Part shown: positions 59,723-64,000 of the stretch, one piece after another
Layout of the letters: each line of letters starts with the position of its first letter
How positions within the stretch are numbered: position 1 is the stretch's first letter
Assembly: GCA_013364255.1 (NCBI GenBank)
Contig: CP054936.1
Location: forward strand, 62,001 to 126,000
Length of the DNA stretch: 64,000 nt
From: Streptomyces seoulensis
Lineage (GTDB): Bacteria > Actinomycetota > Actinomycetes > Streptomycetales > Streptomycetaceae
Direction of reading: 5' to 3'
Position numbers and translations under genes: made by a program
Notes under the pieces: model-generated
The model's input: only the letters and a program-made list of their open reading frames with translations
The model's database searches: none
Told to the model about the DNA's origin: nothing

Positions 59723-61210
59723 GTGACCAACGACCCCCGAGAACCCGCAGAGTCTCTTCCCGCCCCCGGACTCTTCTCCCGTACGTATCTGGCTGCCACG
59801 GCGAGTTTCGCTGCGGTGATGTTCCTGACCGGGTTCGCGGCGCTGGCGGTGATGCCGTTGCTGCCGGTGGCCGCTCGGGACCTCGACGGAGTCGGCCTTT
59901 ACCCGCTGGTGGCAGGGGCGTTCGTGGCGGCCAGCCTGCTCGGCGGCGTACTGGGCGGGGCATGGGCGGATCGCAGCGGGGCCCGGCGACCCCTGACAGC
60001 CGGGGTGATCCTGTCCGTCGCGACGCTTCTCGTCTCCGCAACCAGCACCACCATCTGGCAACTGGGCCTGGGACGCTTCACCGACGGTATCGCGGCGGGC
60101 CTGGTGGCGGTGTCCGTCAACGCCGCCATCGGGCAGTCCTACCCGGAACACCTGCGCGCCCGCGTCCTGTCCCTCATGAGTGCCTGCTGGATCGTCCCGT
60201 CACTGGCCGGTCCCCCGCTCGCCGGGTTGGTGGCCGCATGGTGGTCATGGCATGCGGTGTTCTTCGGCCTCGCGGGGCTCACCCTGATCCCTGCGGCGGC
60301 CGCGGTACTGCTCCTTCGCGGACGGCCGGGACAGCCAGGACAGCCAGGACAGCCAGGAGCATCGCAGCAGCTTGAGCGTCCCGGGGCATCCGTGCGGCGG
60401 CCTGCCTTGCCCGCCGCAGTGGCGGTGAGCGTGGCTGCGGCGCTCACCCAGTACGGCGTCACCGCCTGGAACGTACGTCACGCGGTGTGCGTGTCGGCCG
60501 GTGTGGTGCTGCTCGTGGCGTTCGCCCCGCGGCTGCTGCCAGCGCACACCTGGCGAGCCGGCGGCGGACTGCCCGCCACTGTGCTCCTGCGGGCTCTGAC
60601 CTCTGGCGCGTACTTCACGCTGGAAGCGTTCGTCCCCCTGATGCTCAGCACGGCGCGCCATGTGCCGGGCATGGTGACGGGGTTCGGGTTCACCGGGGCG
60701 GCACTCGCCTGGGCCGGAGCCTCCTGGGTGCAGGGCCGCCTCCACAACCGGGTACCGCGGCACCGGCTTGTCGCGGTCGGGGCCGCGATCATGGCGGCCG
60801 CGGTGGCGGTGGCGGCCCTGTGCACCATCCCGGCGGTGCCTACGGCCGTAGCGGTGTCCTCGATGGCGATGGCCGCCGTCGGCATGGGGCTCGCGACGCC
60901 GTCACTCACCCTGCTGTCCCTGGCGCACACTTCAGCCGACAAGCAGGGCTACGCGAGCGGCGCGATGCAGACCTCGCAGAACCTCGGCCAGACCCTCGTC
61001 CTGGCCGTGACGTCGGCTTTGTTCACGACACTCTCAGCGGCGTCGACCAGCCGGCTCCCCGCGTTCGCCGGCGCGTTCGTGCTGCTGATCCTTCCGATCA
61101 CGGGGACCGCCTGTCTGGCAGGCCGGACGCGCATCGTGGCCGCAGACCGACAACGCGCCTCAGGACCGTCCGCCGCTGCGGCCAACGCCCAAGTCAGCGA
61201 GGGAACGTGA
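59723..61210 (+). CDS. MFS transporter
   Basis: This is a 495-residue membrane protein with about 12 helices. GTG 59723 is the first codon of homology (LFSRTYLAATASFAAVMFLT); there is no ribosome site, and TACCTT lies 10 bases upstream, so a leaderless message is possible. The MFS loop is GGAWADRSGARRPLTAG. It resembles DHA1-type exporters. A central cytosolic loop holds an in-frame 9-bp repeat (GQPGQPGQPG). No regulator is adjacent, and an isochorismatase-like gene follows 83 bp downstream on the same strand. Confidence 0.88.
   Translation: MTNDPREPAESLPAPGLFSRTYLAATASFAAVMFLTGFAALAVMPLLPVAARDLDGVGLYPLVAGAFVAASLLGGVLGGAWADRSGARRPLTAGVILSVATLLVSATSTTIWQLGLGRFTDGIAAGLVAVSVNAAIGQSYPEHLRARVLSLMSACWIVPSLAGPPLAGLVAAWWSWHAVFFGLAGLTLIPAAAAVLLLRGRPGQPGQPGQPGASQQLERPGASVRRPALPAAVAVSVAAALTQYGVTAWNVRHAVCVSAGVVLLVAFAPRLLPAHTWRAGGGLPATVLLRALTSGAYFTLEAFVPLMLSTARHVPGMVTGFGFTGAALAWAGASWVQGRLHNRVPRHRLVAVGAAIMAAAVAVAALCTIPAVPTAVAVSSMAMAAVGMGLATPSLTLLSLAHTSADKQGYASGAMQTSQNLGQTLVLAVTSALFTTLSAASTSRLPAFAGAFVLLILPITGTACLAGRTRIVAADRQRASGPSAAAANAQVSEGT
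60330..60356 (+). repeat. Three 9-bp tandem repeats inside the MFS gene
   Basis: GACAGCCAG is repeated three times and encodes GQP units in the central loop between helices 6 and 7. It keeps the frame, so copy number could vary without loss of function. Confidence 0.85.
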
Positions 61211-61293
61211 GGGCCGAGGGTGCCACCGTACGCACAACGAGGCCGGTTCACGATCGGTGGCCGCGGGCAGAGAGCCACCGCTACGGTAGGCCG

Positions 61294-61848
61294 ATGCCAC
61301 CGACGCCACACCGCTCCGCGCTCCTCGTCATCGACATGCAGGACGACGTGATGCCCATCATGCACCGCCCTGACCGAACCGTCCGTACCATCGCGGATCT
61401 GAGCTCCCGGGCGCGTGCTTCGAGCGTTCCCGTCATCACCGTGCGACAGCAAGGCGGCGGCGACATCCTGGCCGAACTGGCTCCGCAGGGCGGGGAACCG
61501 GTGGTGACGAAGACCTCCGCGGACGCCTTCTTGAACACCGACCTCGACGAGACGCTGATCCGGCTCGGCGTGACCGAGCTCCTGGTCACCGGTTTCGCCA
61601 CGGAGAACTGCGTGGAGACGACCGCCCGCCAGGCCCTCAGCCACGGCTACGACCTGGTACTGGTGGCGGACGGACACACCACATCCGTCCGCCACCAGCC
61701 GACGGACTTCGTTCTGCCCGATCAGTCGATCGCCCATCACAACGAGATCTACCGGCACATCGACTTTCCTGATCGCAGCGTACGAGTCCTGCCGGCCACA
61801 GAGGTCGACTTCCTGGCACCTCAGTCAGCGCAACGCCGCGTCTCATAG
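61294..61848 (+). CDS. Isochorismatase-family cysteine hydrolase
   Basis: This is a 184-residue cytosolic hydrolase starting at ATG 61294. The catalytic triad is visible: D14 (LLVIDMQDDVM), K73 (VVTKTSADAF) and C106 (FATENCVETTARQAL). These mark the cysteine-type members (nicotinamidase, N-carbamoyl hydrolases and related amidases) rather than true isochorismatases. It follows the MFS transporter by 83 bp, so transport and hydrolysis of one amide-type compound is possible. Confidence 0.9.
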   Translation: MPPTPHRSALLVIDMQDDVMPIMHRPDRTVRTIADLSSRARASSVPVITVRQQGGGDILAELAPQGGEPVVTKTSADAFLNTDLDETLIRLGVTELLVTGFATENCVETTARQALSHGYDLVLVADGHTTSVRHQPTDFVLPDQSIAHHNEIYRHIDFPDRSVRVLPATEVDFLAPQSAQRRVS

Positions 61849-61935
61849 GTAGGCCCCTCAAGCCCCACTCTCGCTCGACGCCCCGTTGTCGATCCCGGAC
61901 CGGATCATGTCGGTGGCTGGTGACAGAATCGGGGA

Positions 61936-62559
61936 GTGCTGATCAAGGGATACGATGTCGGCCCGTTGGTGCCGGGCGAGTCGCTGCTGGACCGTCCGGG
62001 CTTCTGGTCGAACTACCTCTTGGAGATGTGCAGCGACGGGGGATGCGCCGAGCGTCCTGCTCCGGAGTGGTTCGGTGAAGACGGGGCCGATGTCGATGCC
62101 CTGTCCGAGGTCCTCTTCGATCCTGAACGCTGGCCAGTGTTCAGGGCGCCGGCGGAAGGCGGCCCCGGAGCCGTGGTGATCTACCGCAACCTTGATGGCG
62201 ACTACGGCATCGACTACCTCCTCACCCATCCAGGCAGAAGCTACGCCGAGCAGGTCGCCAGCCGGGACGGAGATTTCTCGGGCACTGAGCTGACATGGCG
62301 CGAACTGATCCGGATGGCTGACAATCCGTCCCTTGCGGACGACGGCGTACAGGACACGGCCACCCGCTTCCTGCTGCTGCTTCCCCTCCTCACCGACTCG
62401 GAAGTCCCGGAAACAGCATCGGCAAGGCTTGTCGCCGCCCTGGCCGTAGTCGGCGCGCCGCAAGACACTGCCTCCATCGCGGCAGAGCATCTGCTGACCC
62501 ACCTCACGAGGAGACCCCTACACGACCCCGCGTGGGCGTCTCCCCTGAGCAACAGCTGA
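61936..62559 (+). CDS. Hypothetical protein
   Basis: This is a 207-residue acidic cytosolic protein. GTG 61936 is the only start in frame because a stop lies 15 bases upstream; the ribosome site is poor. Notable segments are GFWSNYLLEMCSDGGCAERP, VVIYRNLDGDYGIDYLLTHP and the helical end TASARLVAALAVVGAPQDTA. I do not recognise a family. The acidic single-domain character resembles immunity-type or SUKH-like proteins, but no toxin gene is adjacent. Confidence 0.6.
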   Translation: MLIKGYDVGPLVPGESLLDRPGFWSNYLLEMCSDGGCAERPAPEWFGEDGADVDALSEVLFDPERWPVFRAPAEGGPGAVVIYRNLDGDYGIDYLLTHPGRSYAEQVASRDGDFSGTELTWRELIRMADNPSLADDGVQDTATRFLLLLPLLTDSEVPETASARLVAALAVVGAPQDTASIAAEHLLTHLTRRPLHDPAWASPLSNS

Positions 62560-62705
62560 GAGGCGGGCCCAACCGCTGACCACACCCGTGGAACGATCCT
62601 GGTTCGGCGGCGGACCGGATCAAGCGACAACAACATCCATGGAAGCTCCTGCTCGATCGCAGTGCTTGAATGGACCGTCGTTCTGACTGAGCAAGGAGAA
62701 ACGCA

Positions 62706-63479
62706 GTGCCACTGGTGTCGGTCGTGATGCCCGTTTACAACTCGGCAGCTACGCTCGGCGCAGCCGTCCGGTCGGTGCTCGCCCAGACCCACAGCGACTT
62801 GGAGCTGCTGGTCACCGACGACCAGTCGACCGATGGCTCCATGGACCTGCTGAGGGAGTTCGCCCGGCAGGACAAGCGCGTCCTGCCGGAATCGGCACCC
62901 GAGCGAGGCGGGGCCGGCCGGGCACGCAACCTCGCTATTCAAAGGGCCCGTGGGCACTACATCGCCTTCCTCGACAGCGACGACATGTGGCTGCCGGAGA
63001 AGACCGAGCGGCAGATCGAGTTCGCGGCGTCCGGTAGCGCGCCGCTCACGTTCACCTCGTACTTCAAGATGGACGCCGACTACGACGGTGAGAGCACCGA
63101 CTTCATTCCGAACGGGCGCGTCATCCGCGCGCGGGAACACGTGGACTACCGCGCGATGCTGGTCCGGGACCACATCGGCGCGCTCACCGCCATGTACGAC
63201 CGCACCGTCCTGGGCACGAGACTGATGCCGGAGATGCGCAAACGGCAGGACTACGCTCTGTGGCTGTCGATCATGCGCGACGGCGCTGACGCCCGGGGCC
63301 TTCCCGAGCCGCTTGCCGTGTACAGAGCGCATCAGGCGGGATCGCTGTCCTCCAACAAACTGTCGCTCATCCCGTACAACTGGGAGCTGTACCGCGAGCA
63401 CGAAGGACTGTCGGCCCCGCGGGCGGCGCGGGCGTTGGCCGGCGCCGTGTGGCAGTCACTACGCAACTCGCGGATCTAG
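62706..63479 (+). CDS. Family 2 glycosyltransferase
   Basis: This is a 257-residue GT-A glycosyltransferase. GTG 62706 has AAGGAG about eight bases upstream. The N-terminal strand is LVSVVMPVYNSAATLGAAVR, the nucleotide-binding acids are in VTDDQSTDGS, and the DxD motif is FLDSDDMW (D90, D92). RKRQDYALWLSIMRDG supplies the catalytic Asp region, as in WfgD/EpsE-like enzymes. It transfers a sugar from a nucleotide donor to a wall, polysaccharide or small-molecule acceptor. There is no glycan cluster nearby. Confidence 0.93.
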   Translation: MPLVSVVMPVYNSAATLGAAVRSVLAQTHSDLELLVTDDQSTDGSMDLLREFARQDKRVLPESAPERGGAGRARNLAIQRARGHYIAFLDSDDMWLPEKTERQIEFAASGSAPLTFTSYFKMDADYDGESTDFIPNGRVIRAREHVDYRAMLVRDHIGALTAMYDRTVLGTRLMPEMRKRQDYALWLSIMRDGADARGLPEPLAVYRAHQAGSLSSNKLSLIPYNWELYREHEGLSAPRAARALAGAVWQSLRNSRI

Positions 63480-64000
63480 CCCGCCGCGGGTCCTCCCGGC
63501 CAGACATCCCCTCGGGGCCTACAAGGCAGCCGGCCCTGCGGCGCCCCCACTGTCCAGGACGGGGAACGGCGTGTATTTCGCGCCGACACTCCCACCGCGC
63601 CGTGTCGCCTGGCCTGTTCGGCGCGAAGGATCGTGCCCCTTCGCTCTTCGCTGCGACGCCGACCTGGACCGCAGGGCGGGCCTCCGCGACGCCTCTGGTC
63701 ACCCACGGGGCTCATCGGTCGCCACGGCGGGCATCGGGCACCGGTCGCCCTGACTCGCATCGAGCAGCGGGGCAGGCAGCAGCCTAGGCGGCGCTGCGCT
63801 GCCGGGGTGCGCAAGCCGGGGGGATACGAACACGGCTGACGAAAGTGGCCGGAAGAGCGAGCTGACAAAGGGCCGTTTCCTGATGTTGTGCTTACGGTGG
63901 GCAAAGGTAAGGTCAAGAGGTGGCAATCGCTTGGTCTTCGGTCCATGGCGGTCGGCCATGCGCAGGACGAAGCCTCACCTCGGGCTTTCCGGCACCGGCT
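63480..64000. other. 521 bp at the window end without a recognised gene
   Basis: No frame is convincing. The last 120 bases are less GC-rich and a minus-strand frame there reads KTKRLPPLDLTFAHRKHNIR, which might be part of a gene or element continuing beyond the window. Confidence 0.35.

Noticed and set aside
1..64000. tRNA, rRNA, prophage or integrase genes
   Set aside because: No cloverleaf-type sequences, rRNA segments, integrase motifs or phage structural genes were recognised by reading. A covariance-model scan would be needed to exclude small RNAs.

Overview
The window is high-GC actinobacterial DNA and almost certainly comes from a Streptomyces chromosome, probably an accessory arm region. 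The signs are GGAGG-type ribosome binding sites with many GTG starts, families typical of Streptomyces (XRE-MmyB regulators, DUF5996, DUF2180, DUF5707, GH19 chitinase, sedolisin), a DasR-like operator, and many decayed genes and IS5-family transposase scraps between intact genes.

Layout. 0-10 kb: the end of an MMPL exporter fused to DUF3817, a scar where an IS5 remnant is joined to a truncated regulator, then two divergent XRE-MmyB regulator units controlling Atu4866-like/MFS/SDR genes and an aldo-keto reductase. A GH19 chitinase with a dre-like site lies between them. 10-20 kb: an orphan cyclodipeptide synthase, a small secreted protein, a tannase/feruloyl esterase facing a frameshifted CGNR/ABATE regulator across twin dyads, a DUF5996 gene, a lectin-like secreted protein, a deoxynucleoside kinase and a broken PepSY gene. 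19-24 kb: a metal-flavoured block with an ECF sigma factor, a Met-rich membrane protein, and a Ni/Co permease behind a cobalamin riboswitch and a palindrome. A Tat-type lipoprotein with a VioB-like ferritin fold follows.

24.3-32.3 kb is the most notable locus: a one-strand seven-gene set (alpha/beta hydrolase, P450, diiron acyl-ACP desaturase, ACP, fatty acyl-AMP ligase, methyltransferase, P450). It has two GTGA translational overlaps and a near-consensus promoter. It looks like a self-contained pathway that loads a fatty acid on a carrier protein, desaturates, oxidises and methylates it, with no PKS or NRPS in the window.

32-48 kb: a DinB protein, a papain-like peptidase candidate, hydrolases, a LysR/AKR pair and a TetR/MFS pair with clear operators (the MFS is fused to a gutted hydrolase), an EttA-like ABC-F protein, a MutS scrap, DUF2180, and a LysR/hydrolase pair. 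48-64 kb: a hisG fragment fused to a hypothetical gene, a uronate-dehydrogenase-like enzyme, a 1130-residue exported protease combining sedolisin (S53) and trypsin (S1) domains, an XRE regulator, DUF5707, a GlsB-like membrane protein, a TetR/NmrA divergent pair with twin operators, an MFS transporter, an isochorismatase-family hydrolase, a hypothetical gene and a GT2 glycosyltransferase.

All calls come from reading the sequence. No database search was run, so family assignments rest on recognised motifs and gene order.
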